Origin: Sphingomonas swuensis
GTDB lineage: Bacteria; Pseudomonadota; Alphaproteobacteria; Sphingomonadales; Sphingomonadaceae
Direction of reading: 5' to 3'
DNA: 64,000 nucleotides
NCBI RefSeq assembly: GCF_039538045.1
Contig: NZ_BAABBQ010000001.1
Coordinates: 828,001-892,000 of the forward strand
Part shown: piece by piece, positions 26,590 to 34,947 of the stretch
How the letters are laid out: the number at the start of each line of letters is the position of its first letter
How positions within the stretch are numbered: position 1 is the first letter of the stretch
The notes under the pieces: generated by a model
Databases searched by the model: none
What the model saw: only the letters and a program-made list of their open reading frames with translations
What the model was told of the DNA's origin: nothing
Made by a program: the position numbers and the translations under genes

Positions 26590-27966
26590 TCAGAGATGGT
26601 AGGCGCGCTCACCATGCGCGCTGATGTCGAGCCCCTCGCGCTCCGCGTCGCGGGCGACCCGAAGCCCGACCAGGCGGTCGATCCCGAGGAACAGCAGGGC
26701 TGACAGCCCTCCCGACCAGGCGAGGGTGAAGGCGATCGCCTTGGCCTGGATCACGACCTGCGCGGCCATGTCGTAGGCGGCGGGCACCGCCGGGACGACG
26801 CTGTAGTCGATCGTTCCCTGTCCGCCGAGCGCCGGCGCGGCGACGATCGCGGTGCCGAGCGCACCCACGATCCCGCCGACGCAATGCACCCCGAAGACGT
26901 CGAGGCTGTCGTCGAAGCCGAGCCGGCTCTTCACCCGCGCGACAAACAGGAAGCATACGGCCGATGCCACCGCTCCGAGCAGGATCGACGGCCCCGGCGC
27001 GGCGAAACCGGCAGCGGGAGTGATCGCGACCAGGCCTGCGACCGCGCCGGTCGCCGCGCCGAGGAGCGACGACTTGCCGTGGAGTGCCTGCTCGATCCCC
27101 GCCCAGGCGAGCGCGGCGGCGGCGGCCGCGACCAATGTATTGACGAAGGCGAGCGCGGCGATCCCGTTCGCCTCGAGCGCCGAGCCCGCATTGAAGCCGA
27201 ACCAGCCGACCCACAGCAGGGACGCGCCGATCATGGTCATGACCAGCGAATGCGGTGGCATCGGCTCGGTGGCGAAGCCGATCCGCTTGCCGAGCACGAG
27301 GCAGCCGACGAGACCGGCGATCCCGGCATTGATGTGGACGACGGTCCCGCCGGCGAAGTCGAGCGCGCCCCAGCCGAACAGCAGGCCCATGTCCCCGGGA
27401 CTGGCGGCGAGCGCATCGGGCCCGGCCCAGTACCAGACCATGTGGGCCAGCGGATAATAGACGATGGTCAGCCACAGCAGCACGAACAGCATCAGCGGCC
27501 AGAAACGGATGCGCTCGGCGAAGGCGCCGACGATCAGCGCCGGCGTGATGCAGGCGAAGGTCATCTGGAACACCGCATAGGCATATTCGGGAATGACCAC
27601 GCCATTGGAGAAGGTGGCCGCGACGCTGCCCGGTCCGATCCCCGCGAAGAAGGCCTTGGACAGCCCGCCGACGACCGCATTGCCGCTGGTGAAGGCGAGG
27701 CTGTAGCCCCAGCCGACCCAGGCCAGCGCCGACAAAGCGACGATGGTCAGCACCTGCATCAGCACCGACAGCATGTTCTTGGCCCGGACGAGGCCGCCAT
27801 AGAAGAGCGCCAGGCCGGGGACCGACATCAGCAGGACGAGGGCGGCGCTGACCAGCACCCAGGCGGTGTCGCCCTTGTCGGGGATGGGAGCGGCGAGGAG
27901 AGCCGCCCTTGCGGGCGAGCTAATGGCGGCGACCCCCACCAGCGCCCCAGCCAGACGCAGGGACAT
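26590..27966 (-). CDS. amtB: Ammonium transporter (Amt/MEP/Rh family)
   Basis: A 458-residue inner-membrane ammonium channel. A signal-like N-terminus (MSLRLAGALVGVAAISSPARA) precedes eleven hydrophobic helices. Signatures include ALFYGGLVRAKN, the pore His pair region (VVHINAGIAGL, FGVHCVGGIVGALGT) and WVGWFGFNAGSAL. ATG 27966 gives the expected signal sequence; the upstream ATG 28071 would add 35 charged residues and lies on a candidate sigma-54 promoter. No glnK gene is adjacent, which is unusual for amtB. Confidence 0.93.
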   Translation of the reverse strand: MSLRLAGALVGVAAISSPARAALLAAPIPDKGDTAWVLVSAALVLLMSVPGLALFYGGLVRAKNMLSVLMQVLTIVALSALAWVGWGYSLAFTSGNAVVGGLSKAFFAGIGPGSVAATFSNGVVIPEYAYAVFQMTFACITPALIVGAFAERIRFWPLMLFVLLWLTIVYYPLAHMVWYWAGPDALAASPGDMGLLFGWGALDFAGGTVVHINAGIAGLVGCLVLGKRIGFATEPMPPHSLVMTMIGASLLWVGWFGFNAGSALEANGIAALAFVNTLVAAAAAALAWAGIEQALHGKSSLLGAATGAVAGLVAITPAAGFAAPGPSILLGAVASAVCFLFVARVKSRLGFDDSLDVFGVHCVGGIVGALGTAIVAAPALGGQGTIDYSVVPAVPAAYDMAAQVVIQAKAIAFTLAWSGGLSALLFLGIDRLVGLRVARDAEREGLDISAHGERAYHL

Positions 27967-28051
27967 GATCCCAGCCAGCTTCGTCAATTCGTCCCCTCCC
28001 AGATCGTCGCGACCGCGAGGCTGGAAGAAGTTGCTGCGCCGCACAACGCCA

Positions 28052-28067
28052 AGCAGGCGCCGCGCCA
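28052..28067 (-). promoter_or_regulatory. Candidate sigma-54 promoter of amtB
   Basis: On the minus strand TGGCGCGGCGCCTGCT has GG-N10-GC and 13 of the conserved positions in common with the consensus core, about 85 bp before the amtB start. Nitrogen-regulated amtB genes are commonly NtrC/sigma-54 dependent. In GC-rich DNA such matches also arise by chance. Confidence 0.4.
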
Positions 28068-28093
28068 ACATTTCACGCGAGGGATCGAGGAAG

Positions 28094-28169
28094 TGGTGCC
28101 GGTTGCAGGAATCGAACCCGCGACCTTCGGTTTACAAAACCGCTGCTCTACCAGCTGAGCTAAACCGGC
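28094..28169 (-). tRNA. tRNA-Thr (anticodon TGT)
   Basis: A 76-nt cloverleaf on the minus strand. The acceptor stem is GCCGGTT/AACCGGC, followed by the discriminator A and encoded CCA. The D-arm is GCTCAGCTGGTAGAGC, the anticodon loop TTTGTAA reads TGT, and the T-arm has GGTTCGATTCC. It decodes ACA and, with wobble, other Thr codons. Confidence 0.95.
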
Positions 28170-28217
28170 GCGGGCGCTCCTTTGCGGCAGCGAGCGGCGC
28201 TCGTCCAGTAGCGATCG

Positions 28218-29063
28218 TCAGACGATCCCGAAGGTCCAGCCTTCGGTCCGGGCCAGCGACGGGGTGAGGCCGTCGGGCGCGAAGGCCCGCGACCGTGCGG
28301 CGTGGGCGCGCATTCCGGCGGCGGTGACCAGCGCGTCGGTCTGGTGGTCGTCAGGCTCGAAGCGAAGCCGCGCCGGCGGACTTCCGAGGCCGTCCAGCGC
28401 CCGGTTGAGATCGACCCGGCTGCGCAGCTTGGTCCCGCTCATGCCCGCATTGCGCAGGTAGATGCGGGTGTAGATCTCGACCACCGCGCTTCGGCCTGCC
28501 TCGAGCGGATCCATCGGCCAGATGGGGACCTTGCCCGACAGATGGTGAAGCAGCCGCATGCCGGAGAAGCTCGCCTTGGCGACCTGCGCCGCGCCGATCG
28601 CGTCATATGCGCTTGCGGTCTTGCGCCCGCCGGCGAGGTTGAGGCGGTGATCGCACTGGCGGAAGCGGACGAAGTCGGCCTTGGTCCCGTCGGCGATGCC
28701 GAAGTAGAAGTGGCGGCGGTGAATCTGCTCGAGGAAGCTTGCGGCACCGAGGTCCTCGTCGGGCGCGCGGCGATCGACATAGGCCCAGAATTCGCGGGCC
28801 TGTTCGGGGACGCCGTGCTCTCCGGGCAGGTAGGCGCCGCGCTCGGCGAAGGGCGGGGCGAAGGAGAAGTCGAAGCCGAACAGGGTCGGCTCCCGGGTGG
28901 CTTCGCGGAGCAGCCAGTCCGCCACCTCGGTCCGGCTCCAGACATGGCCGGGGCGGACGAGGCGGGGAGCACCAGCGGGCCCGCAGGCGGCGATGGCGAT
29001 CCCCTTGTGGCGGCGTCCCTTCGCTCCCGACCAGTCGATGGCGACGAAGCGGGTGAAGCTCAC
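28218..29063 (-). CDS. DUF429-type RNase H-fold protein
   Basis: A 281-residue protein starting with FVAIDWSGAKGRRHKGIAIA, a ribonuclease H-like first strand with the catalytic-type Asp. FGFDFSFAPPFAE provides a second acidic pair, as in DUF429 proteins. The substrate is unknown. GTG 29063 was chosen because it overlaps the upstream stop (GTGA) and starts right before the conserved strand. Last gene of the rarA-mscS-yjbR run. Confidence 0.75.
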   Translation of the reverse strand: MSFTRFVAIDWSGAKGRRHKGIAIAACGPAGAPRLVRPGHVWSRTEVADWLLREATREPTLFGFDFSFAPPFAERGAYLPGEHGVPEQAREFWAYVDRRAPDEDLGAASFLEQIHRRHFYFGIADGTKADFVRFRQCDHRLNLAGGRKTASAYDAIGAAQVAKASFSGMRLLHHLSGKVPIWPMDPLEAGRSAVVEIYTRIYLRNAGMSGTKLRSRVDLNRALDGLGSPPARLRFEPDDHQTDALVTAAGMRAHAARSRAFAPDGLTPSLARTEGWTFGIV

Positions 29064-29398
29064 TTCTTCCTGCGGCGCGGCTTCGCGGCGGCGAGCTCGA
29101 GCGCGCGGTCGATCCATTCGGCGATGCCGTCCGCGGGCCCGTAGCGGACGAGCAGCGCGGGATAGCCCTGATAGTGGGGGGTCTCCCAGAAAAGAGCCGG
29201 ATCGAGGTCCATCAGCATCGACTTCTGGTCGGCGTCGATGTGAAGGACGAAGCTGTCGGGTTCGCGGCTCGGAGTCACGACCGGGCGATCGCTTGCCGCC
29301 GCCATGACCGCCGGCCCGCCATAGTAGGTGCCCGCAGAGGCACCGGGCCGGGCAGCGGCGAAGGTCTCCACCGCCGCCCAGTCCCCGAGCCCGCTCAT
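29060..29398 (-). CDS. MmcQ/YjbR-like protein
   Basis: A 112-residue alpha/beta protein of the YjbR group, whose role is not settled. It has an N-terminal helix (GDWAAVETFAAARPGAS), the beta-hairpin SFVLHIDADQKSMLMDLDP, TPHYQGYPALLVRYG and a basic C-terminal tail (KPRRRKK). Starts inside the stop of the MscS-like gene (ATGA) and overlaps the DUF429 gene (GTGA), so all three are coupled. Confidence 0.78.
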   Translation of the reverse strand: MSGLGDWAAVETFAAARPGASAGTYYGGPAVMAAASDRPVVTPSREPDSFVLHIDADQKSMLMDLDPALFWETPHYQGYPALLVRYGPADGIAEWIDRALELAAAKPRRRKK

Positions 29399-30717
29399 AT
29401 AAGCGTGCCGTCGCCGCCGCTCGGCGTTTCCTTGCTGCCCTCGAGCCGGGCCGGGCGGCGCGGAGTCGGCGGAACGGCCGGACCGGTGATCCGGTCGGCA
29501 TAATGGTTGAGGATCCGGCCCGCCGCCTCGCGCCCGCCGAGCCCGAAGGCCAGGGCGGTGGCGATCGCCGCCGAACCGAGGATCAGGCCGAACGCCAGGA
29601 TCACGATCTCGTTCGCCAGCCCCATGAAGGTCAGGCCGATGGCGGTGAACAGGGCGATGATCGCGTAGCGGATGATCGTCTGCGCATAGCCGCCTTCGCC
29701 GGTCGAGCTTCCGACGAGGTTGGCGAGGATCCGGGCGAGGAAGATCCCGGCGACGATGATCAAAGTCCCGAAGATGACCTTGGAGCCGAGTTCGGTCACC
29801 TGGATGAGGAAGATGGCGACCGTGTCGCCGCCAAGCTGCCGCGCCGCCTCTATCGCCGCGGCGAGCATGATCGCGATGAAGGCGACGTTGGCGATGATCC
29901 GGCTCGGTGCAGTGCGCGCCGGAAGGATGCCGGTGGAACGGACCGCATTGTCGAAGCCCGTCGGTGGCAGGATCGCCTCGATGATCGACTTGAGGAACTT
30001 GGCGGCGATGAAGGCGATGCCGAGCCACAGCGCCGCGGTCAGGATCCGCGGAATGGCGGCGCTGATCTCGCTCAGCATGAGGATGGCGGGCCCGCTGATC
30101 GCCTCGATCCCGAGCACCTGGAGGGCGGCGATCGCGACCGGGATGATGATCAGCGCGAACACCAGGATGCCGGCGGCGCGGGCGAGGCTGGCACGGGTCG
30201 CGCCGGGCGCAGCGCCGGGCGGAACCGCGGCCGGGTCGGTGCGGACCGTCGCGCTATGCTCGCCAAGGCCGGCGCGGGCCATGAAGCCGTCGATGTTGGC
30301 GGCGGTCAGCAGGGTCTCGACCAGCCGACGGACGATCCTGGCGACGATCAGCCCGACGAAGAAGATCAGCCCGGCACCGATCAGCCGCGGGAGGAAGGCG
30401 AAGATTTCGGTGTTGAGCGTGGCGATCGGCGCGAGGATCTGGTCGATCCTCAAGTAGCTGAGCGCGGCCATGATGCCGACCAGCCAGACCAGCAGCTTGG
30501 CCACGGTGCCGAGCTGGTTGCCGACGGTCTCGTGGCTGTTGCCGGGCGTGTGCTTCTGGAGCGCGGGGGTGCGCGACACCGCCTTGGCCAGCCCCCACTT
30601 GACCGCCCGGGCGACCGCCCAGGTCGCGATGAGGATCAGCAGGGCGATCAGCACCCGCGGCCCCCATTGCACCATCTGCGTCTGCCAGGCTACGGTCGTG
30701 GTCGGCGGGTACATCAT
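29395..30717 (-). CDS. MscS-like mechanosensitive ion channel protein
   Basis: A 440-residue inner-membrane protein with repeated conserved-TM-helix units (LPRLIGAGLIFFVGLIVARI, then IPRILTAALWLGIAFIAAKF), each a membrane helix followed by a short amphipathic one. It lacks an obvious complete MscS beta domain, so it belongs to the TM-repeat branch of the family. ATG 30717 (or 30714) follows AGGACA and overlaps the rarA stop. A role in osmotic protection is inferred. Confidence 0.82.
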   Translation of the reverse strand: MMYPPTTTVAWQTQMVQWGPRVLIALLILIATWAVARAVKWGLAKAVSRTPALQKHTPGNSHETVGNQLGTVAKLLVWLVGIMAALSYLRIDQILAPIATLNTEIFAFLPRLIGAGLIFFVGLIVARIVRRLVETLLTAANIDGFMARAGLGEHSATVRTDPAAVPPGAAPGATRASLARAAGILVFALIIIPVAIAALQVLGIEAISGPAILMLSEISAAIPRILTAALWLGIAFIAAKFLKSIIEAILPPTGFDNAVRSTGILPARTAPSRIIANVAFIAIMLAAAIEAARQLGGDTVAIFLIQVTELGSKVIFGTLIIVAGIFLARILANLVGSSTGEGGYAQTIIRYAIIALFTAIGLTFMGLANEIVILAFGLILGSAAIATALAFGLGGREAAGRILNHYADRITGPAVPPTPRRPARLEGSKETPSGGDGTLI

Positions 30718-32027
30718 TGTCCTCCCTGTCGTGTCGCGCGCATCTCGTCCCACCAGGCGAGCCGTTCGGCAAGCCGCTTCTCGAACCCGCGGTCGGTTGG
30801 ACGATAATAGGTCTGCCCCTCCATCTCCTCGGGCCAGTAAGACTGGCCGGAGAAGGAGTCGGGCTGGTCATGGTCATATTGGTAGCCGGCACCATAGCCG
30901 AGCCCGCGCATCAGCTTGGTGGGTGCGCCGAGGATGTGCTTGGGCGGCGACAGGGAGCCATGCTCCTTGGCGCTCCGCCAGGCTTCCTTCTGGGCGGTGT
31001 AGACCGCGTTCGATTTGGGTGCGGTGGCGAGGTAGAGGCAGGCCTGGACGATCGCCAGCTCGCCCTCGGGTGAGCCGAGGAAGTCGTACGTGTCCTTCGC
31101 CGCCATGCACTGGACGAGGGCCTGAGGATCGGCGAGCCCGATGTCCTCGACCGCCGCCCGCGTCAGGCGGCGCAGGAGGTAGAGCGGTTCCTCCCCGGCG
31201 GTCAGCATGCGCGCAAGATAATAGAGGGCGGCCTGCGGGTCAGAGCCGCGGATCGACTTGTGGAGCGCCGAAATGAGGCCGTAGTGACCTTCGCGATCCT
31301 TGTCGTAGACCGGCATCCGGCGCTGCAGAAGGTCGCGGAGCTGGGCGGTGTCGAGCGGCGTGTCGATCCCGGCCGCGAACAGCGCCTCGGCCTGGTTGAG
31401 GAGGAAGCGACCATCGCCGTCGGCGCTCGTGACCAGCGCCGCGCGCGCCTCCGGAACGAGTGGGAGGGCGCCGCCTTCGGCCTCCTCGGCACGTGCGAGC
31501 AGTGCGTCGAGCGCCGGCTCGTCGAGGCGGTTGAGGACCAGCACCTGGGTTCGCGACAGAAGCGCCGAGTTGAGCTCGAAACTCGGATTCTCGGTCGTCG
31601 CGCCGACAAGGGTGACGGTGCCCGCCTCGACATAGGGAAGGAATCCATCCTGCTGGCTTCGGTTGAAGCGGTGGATCTCGTCCACGAACAGCAGGGTATG
31701 CTGACCCGCGCGTGCATGGACCTCGGCTTCGGCGAACACCTTCTTGAGGTCGGCGACGCCGCTGAACACCGCCGACAGGGCGACGAAGCGGTAGCCGACC
31801 GCGTCGGCGAGGAGCCGGGCGATGCTGGTCTTGCCCGTTCCCGGCGGGCCCCAGAGGATCAGGCTCGAGAGGCGGCCGGCGGCGACCATCCGGCCGATCG
31901 GGCCCGCCGCCCCGGTCAGATGCTCCTGCCCGATGACTTCGCCGAGGCTCGCGGGGCGGATGCGCTCGGCGAGGGGCACGGCGCGGGCAGCCTCGGGCAC
32001 GGGCTCGGAAGCAAACAGGTCGGCCAT
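30714..32027 (-). CDS. rarA: Replication-associated recombination protein A
   Basis: AAA+ ATPase of 437 residues acting at stalled replication forks. Walker A is GPPGTGKTSIARLLA, Walker B LLFVDEIHRFNRSQQDGFLP, sensor 1 region LVGATTENPSFELNSALLSR, and the C-terminal cluster domain ends in YRPTDRGFEKRLAERLAWW. These fit RarA/MgsA throughout. Divergent from padR, with the palindromic region between them. It heads an operon with three overlapping genes. Confidence 0.95.
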   Translation of the reverse strand: MADLFASEPVPEAARAVPLAERIRPASLGEVIGQEHLTGAAGPIGRMVAAGRLSSLILWGPPGTGKTSIARLLADAVGYRFVALSAVFSGVADLKKVFAEAEVHARAGQHTLLFVDEIHRFNRSQQDGFLPYVEAGTVTLVGATTENPSFELNSALLSRTQVLVLNRLDEPALDALLARAEEAEGGALPLVPEARAALVTSADGDGRFLLNQAEALFAAGIDTPLDTAQLRDLLQRRMPVYDKDREGHYGLISALHKSIRGSDPQAALYYLARMLTAGEEPLYLLRRLTRAAVEDIGLADPQALVQCMAAKDTYDFLGSPEGELAIVQACLYLATAPKSNAVYTAQKEAWRSAKEHGSLSPPKHILGAPTKLMRGLGYGAGYQYDHDQPDSFSGQSYWPEEMEGQTYYRPTDRGFEKRLAERLAWWDEMRATRQGGQ

Positions 32028-32085
32028 CGGGTCGTTCGTAGAAAATGCGGACCGATTGCGCCATGCCTCTTGTCAGATAATGTCT

Positions 32086-32108
32086 AAGATATATCTTGAG
32101 CGCTCAAG
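32086..32108. promoter_or_regulatory. Two overlapping palindromes, probable PadR operator
   Basis: AAGATATATCTT (32086-32097) and CTTGAGCGCTCAAG (32095-32108) are both perfect palindromes sharing CTT, right before the padR ribosome site and between padR and rarA. PadR regulators usually repress their own gene; binding here is inferred. Confidence 0.6.
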
Positions 32109-32122
32109 ACAGGAGATCATCC

Positions 32123-32740
32123 ATGCGATTCCACATGCATCGGCACGGCTGCGGCGACGGGCGGGCGTTCATGGCCGTGGGCCCGGGAGGCTTCAGCTTC
32201 GGACCCGGCGGCCGGTTCAAGTTCGAGTTCGGCGACGATGGCGAGGGTCGCCGCGGCGGTGGTCCGCGCGGCCGCGGCCGGCGGATGTTCGGGCAGGGCG
32301 AGCTTCGCCTCGTACTCCTCAAGCTCATCGCCGACGAACCCCGTCATGGTTACGACCTCATCCGGGCGATCGAGGAGCTCACCCACGGCGACTATGCGCC
32401 GAGCCCCGGCGTCGTCTATCCGACGCTGACCCTGCTCGAGGACATGGGGCAGATCGTCGCCCAGGCGGCCGAGGGCCAGCGCAAGAAGTTCGCCGTCACC
32501 GACGAAGGCCGGGCCGAACTGGCCGACAAGGCCGAGGAAGTCGGGCGACTGCTCGAGCGGCTGGAAGAAACCGGCGAAGGCCGGCGCCGCTCGTCCAGGC
32601 CCGAGCTGGGTCGAGCCATGGGCAACCTCATGGCCGCGCTAAAGAACCGGACTTCGACCGACGGCTGGAACGAGGAACTGCTGAACGAGGTCGTCGACAT
32701 CCTCGATGACGCGGCCAAGCGGATCGAGCGGGCGCGCTAG
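32123..32740 (+). CDS. PadR-family regulator with Gly/Arg-rich N-terminus
   Basis: A 205-residue regulator. The winged helix is at about 60-130: ELRLVLLKLIADEPRHGYDL, IRAIEELTHGDYAPSPGVVY, PTLTLLEDMGQI and RKKFAVTDEGRAEL. A helical C-terminal dimerisation region follows. The first ~55 residues are His/Gly/Phe/Arg-rich (HMHRHGCGDGRAF, GGGPRGRGRRMFG), which could bind metal; that is speculative. ATG 32123 follows AGGAGA. Confidence 0.92.
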   Translation: MRFHMHRHGCGDGRAFMAVGPGGFSFGPGGRFKFEFGDDGEGRRGGGPRGRGRRMFGQGELRLVLLKLIADEPRHGYDLIRAIEELTHGDYAPSPGVVYPTLTLLEDMGQIVAQAAEGQRKKFAVTDEGRAELADKAEEVGRLLERLEETGEGRRRSSRPELGRAMGNLMAALKNRTSTDGWNEELLNEVVDILDDAAKRIERAR

Positions 32741-32743
32741 GGC

Positions 32744-33910
32744 TCAGCCCTTTCGCCGTCCGAGCCGCTCGCGCCGCTCGATCGCCCGCGCGTAGGTGGT
32801 GAGGACGGCGGCATTGATGACGTCCCAGTCCTGAGTCTCGGCGAAGGCGAGACCGGCCTCGCCGTGGCGGCGGCGAAGATCGGGATCGGCGGCATAGGTG
32901 GCGACGGCGTCGGTCAGCGCCGCGATGTCGCCGGGTTCGGCCAGCGTACCCGTCTCGCCGTCGCGGACCAGACTGGTGGCGCCGGTCGCCGAGACCGCAA
33001 CCACCGGCAGCGCGCAGGCCATCGCCTCGAGCGTGACGTTGCCGAAGGTCTCGGTGATCGACGGATTGAGGAACAGGTCGCTGCTTGCGAGCGCCCGGGC
33101 GAGGTCAGGGCCTTCCTGGTGGCCGATGAACACTCCGTTGGGCAGTGCCTTCTCGAACCAGCCGCGGGCAGGTCCTTCGCCGATGACCAGCACCCGGTGC
33201 GCGATCCCGCGGCGGGTGAGCTCGTCGTGGACCGCGGCGAAGACGTCTAGCCCTTTCTCCATGACGATCCGGCCAAGGAAGGCGAGCACCAGCTCGTCGT
33301 CACCAATGCCGAGGCCACGGCGCCAGCCAAGGTCGCGCCGGTCGGGGTTGAATTGGGTGCGGTCGACCCCGCGCGACCAGATGGCGATGTTGCGGTTCAT
33401 CCGCTGGGCGCGGAGCACCGCCGCGGTGGACTCGGCCGGGACAAGCAGCGAATCGCAGCGGCGGTAGAGGCGGCGAAGGCCCGCACGAACCGCCGGCTCG
33501 AACAGTTCGAGATGATAGTAAGCGAGGTAGGTCTCGAACCTCGTGTGGACCGAGGCGATCGCCGGGATGTTGCGGCGCCTCGCCCAGCTGACCGCGCGGT
33601 GCGAGCTGATGTCGGGGCTTGCGATGTGGACGATGTTGGGCGCGAACGCCTCGAGGTCCCGGCGCACCGCCCGGGTGAGCCCGAGCGGAATGCGATATTC
33701 GGGTCGGCCGGGGGCGGCGATCGAGGGCAGCGAGACGAGATCGCCGACGGGCGGGAAGGCGGGGGTGGCGACGGTCGGGCTGTAGACGCGGACCTTCACG
33801 CCCTTTCCGAGCAGAAAGCCGACCAGTCGGTTCAGCGCCTGGTTGGCGCCGTCCCGCACATAATTGTAGTTGCCCGAGATGAGGGCAATTCGGAGGTCCT
33901 CCGGAGCCAT
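32744..33910 (-). CDS. GT4-family glycosyltransferase
   Basis: A 388-residue GT-B glycosyltransferase. The acceptor side has ISGNYNYVRDGANQALNRLV and IVHIASPDISSHRAVSW. The donor side has FLGRIVMEKGLDVF, VIGEGPARGWF and the ExxxxxE-type stretch NPSITETFGNVTLEAMACAL. It is close to mannosyl- and glucuronosyl-transferases that build membrane glycolipids, which sphingomonads use in place of LPS. The exact sugar is unknown. A 32-codon open frame directly precedes it. Confidence 0.87.
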   Translation of the reverse strand: MAPEDLRIALISGNYNYVRDGANQALNRLVGFLLGKGVKVRVYSPTVATPAFPPVGDLVSLPSIAAPGRPEYRIPLGLTRAVRRDLEAFAPNIVHIASPDISSHRAVSWARRRNIPAIASVHTRFETYLAYYHLELFEPAVRAGLRRLYRRCDSLLVPAESTAAVLRAQRMNRNIAIWSRGVDRTQFNPDRRDLGWRRGLGIGDDELVLAFLGRIVMEKGLDVFAAVHDELTRRGIAHRVLVIGEGPARGWFEKALPNGVFIGHQEGPDLARALASSDLFLNPSITETFGNVTLEAMACALPVVAVSATGATSLVRDGETGTLAEPGDIAALTDAVATYAADPDLRRRHGEAGLAFAETQDWDVINAAVLTTYARAIERRERLGRRKG

Positions 33911-33919
33911 GGCGCGCCC

Positions 33920-34018
33920 TTAGCGTTGCCGGGGCTTGTTCGTCCAATCGCGCTTGCTGCTGCGGGTCAGCAGGAGGGTGGCGAGGCCAAGGATGGCGAG
34001 GTGGAAGGGACGGGGCAT
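33920..34018 (-). CDS. Possible 32-residue membrane peptide upstream of the glycosyltransferase
   Basis: Starts with ATG after AGGGGG at 9-nt spacing and reads MPRPFHLAILGLATLLLTRS followed by a basic tail. That gives one short hydrophobic helix with positive ends. It stops 9 bp before the glycosyltransferase start. Existence is supported only by the ribosome site, composition and position. Confidence 0.4.
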   Translation of the reverse strand: MPRPFHLAILGLATLLLTRSSKRDWTNKPRQR

Positions 34019-34035
34019 GGAGCAAACCCCCTAGC

Positions 34036-34533
34036 ATGACCGGGGAGAGGAAGCACGGCCTGCCTGCCGTGGCCCGGGCCGACGCGCGGCTGCTGATCCT
34101 TGGCAGCCTGCCGGGCGAGGCATCGCTCCGCGAGCAGCGCTACTACGCCCATCCGCGCAACGGTTTCTGGTCACTGCTGGGATCGGTGGTTGGAGAGCCG
34201 CTTGCGAGCCTCGACTATGAGCAGCGGCTCGAGCGTCTGGTCGAGCGGCGGGTCGCACTGTGGGACGTGATTGACAGCGCACGCCGGAGCGGCAGCCTCG
34301 ACCAGTCGATGCGCGAGGTCGAACCGCGCGACCTTGCCGCTTTCGTCGCCACCTTGCCGGACCTCCGGGCGGTCGGCTTCAACGGCGCCGCGGCAGCGCG
34401 GCTCGGGCGCAGGGCACTCGACCCGGGCACGCTGCGGCTGATCGATCTTCCCTCGTCGAGCCCGGCCCATACCCTTCCGCTCGCCACCAAGGCCGAGCGC
34501 TGGAGCGTCCTTGCCTCGGCGCTGGTTGACTAG
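34036..34533 (+). CDS. DNA-deoxyinosine (hypoxanthine) glycosylase, UDG family 6-like
   Basis: A 165-residue base-excision glycosylase. The uracil-DNA-glycosylase fold signature is LLILGSLPGEASLREQRYYA followed by HPRNGFWSLL. The later motif DLPSSSPAHTL provides the DNA-intercalation loop. This pattern matches the family 6 enzymes that remove hypoxanthine. Followed after 27 bp by a small gene. Confidence 0.85.
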   Translation: MTGERKHGLPAVARADARLLILGSLPGEASLREQRYYAHPRNGFWSLLGSVVGEPLASLDYEQRLERLVERRVALWDVIDSARRSGSLDQSMREVEPRDLAAFVATLPDLRAVGFNGAAAARLGRRALDPGTLRLIDLPSSSPAHTLPLATKAERWSVLASALVD

Positions 34534-34560
34534 GCGCGCGCGGCACTCGAAAGGCGAGGG

Positions 34561-34848
34561 ATGGCGGACGAACAACCCACCGAAGAAGAAGACCGCACCG
34601 AGCTGTCGATGGTCGACGAGGCGCTGGTCGCCGGCACCATCGCCAACACCAATGGCCTCCTGGTGATCCTCGCCAAGCTGGTCGCGCGGGGCGTGTTCGA
34701 CGAGAGCGACCTCAAGGCGTTCAGCGACAGCTATTCCAAGCCGCTCGACCATGAGGGCATGCGCGAGAACGAGCTGGTGACGCAGATGCAGGACCAGATG
34801 GAAAGCACGCTCGCCGAACTGATGCGCTTCATCGCGGAGCGGAGCTGA
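34561..34848 (+). CDS. Small acidic conserved protein, function unknown
   Basis: A 95-residue soluble protein, acidic at the start (ADEQPTEEEDRTELS) and mostly helical after. It has a heptad-like end (TQMQDQMESTLAELMRFIAE). No motif or signal peptide suggests a function. It is preceded by GGCGAGGG-type spacing and lies downstream of the glycosylase gene; co-transcription is likely. Confidence 0.7.
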   Translation: MADEQPTEEEDRTELSMVDEALVAGTIANTNGLLVILAKLVARGVFDESDLKAFSDSYSKPLDHEGMRENELVTQMQDQMESTLAELMRFIAERS

Positions 34849-34905
34849 GTTCTTCCCTGCCGACGCGGGGCCCATTTTCTTCCATGTAGGCCAAGGTCCA
34901 TCGGG

Positions 34906-34923
34906 CTCCTGCTTTCGCAGGAG
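34906..34923. repeat. Small hairpin in the crtZ leader
   Basis: CTCCTGC-TTTC-GCAGGAG is a perfect 7-bp stem, 25 bp before the crtZ start. It may be a fragment of the dispersed CTGCTTTCGCAG-type palindromes or a leader hairpin affecting crtZ expression. Confidence 0.4.
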
Positions 34924-34947
34924 AGCAGCGACGCCTATATCGCCCCC

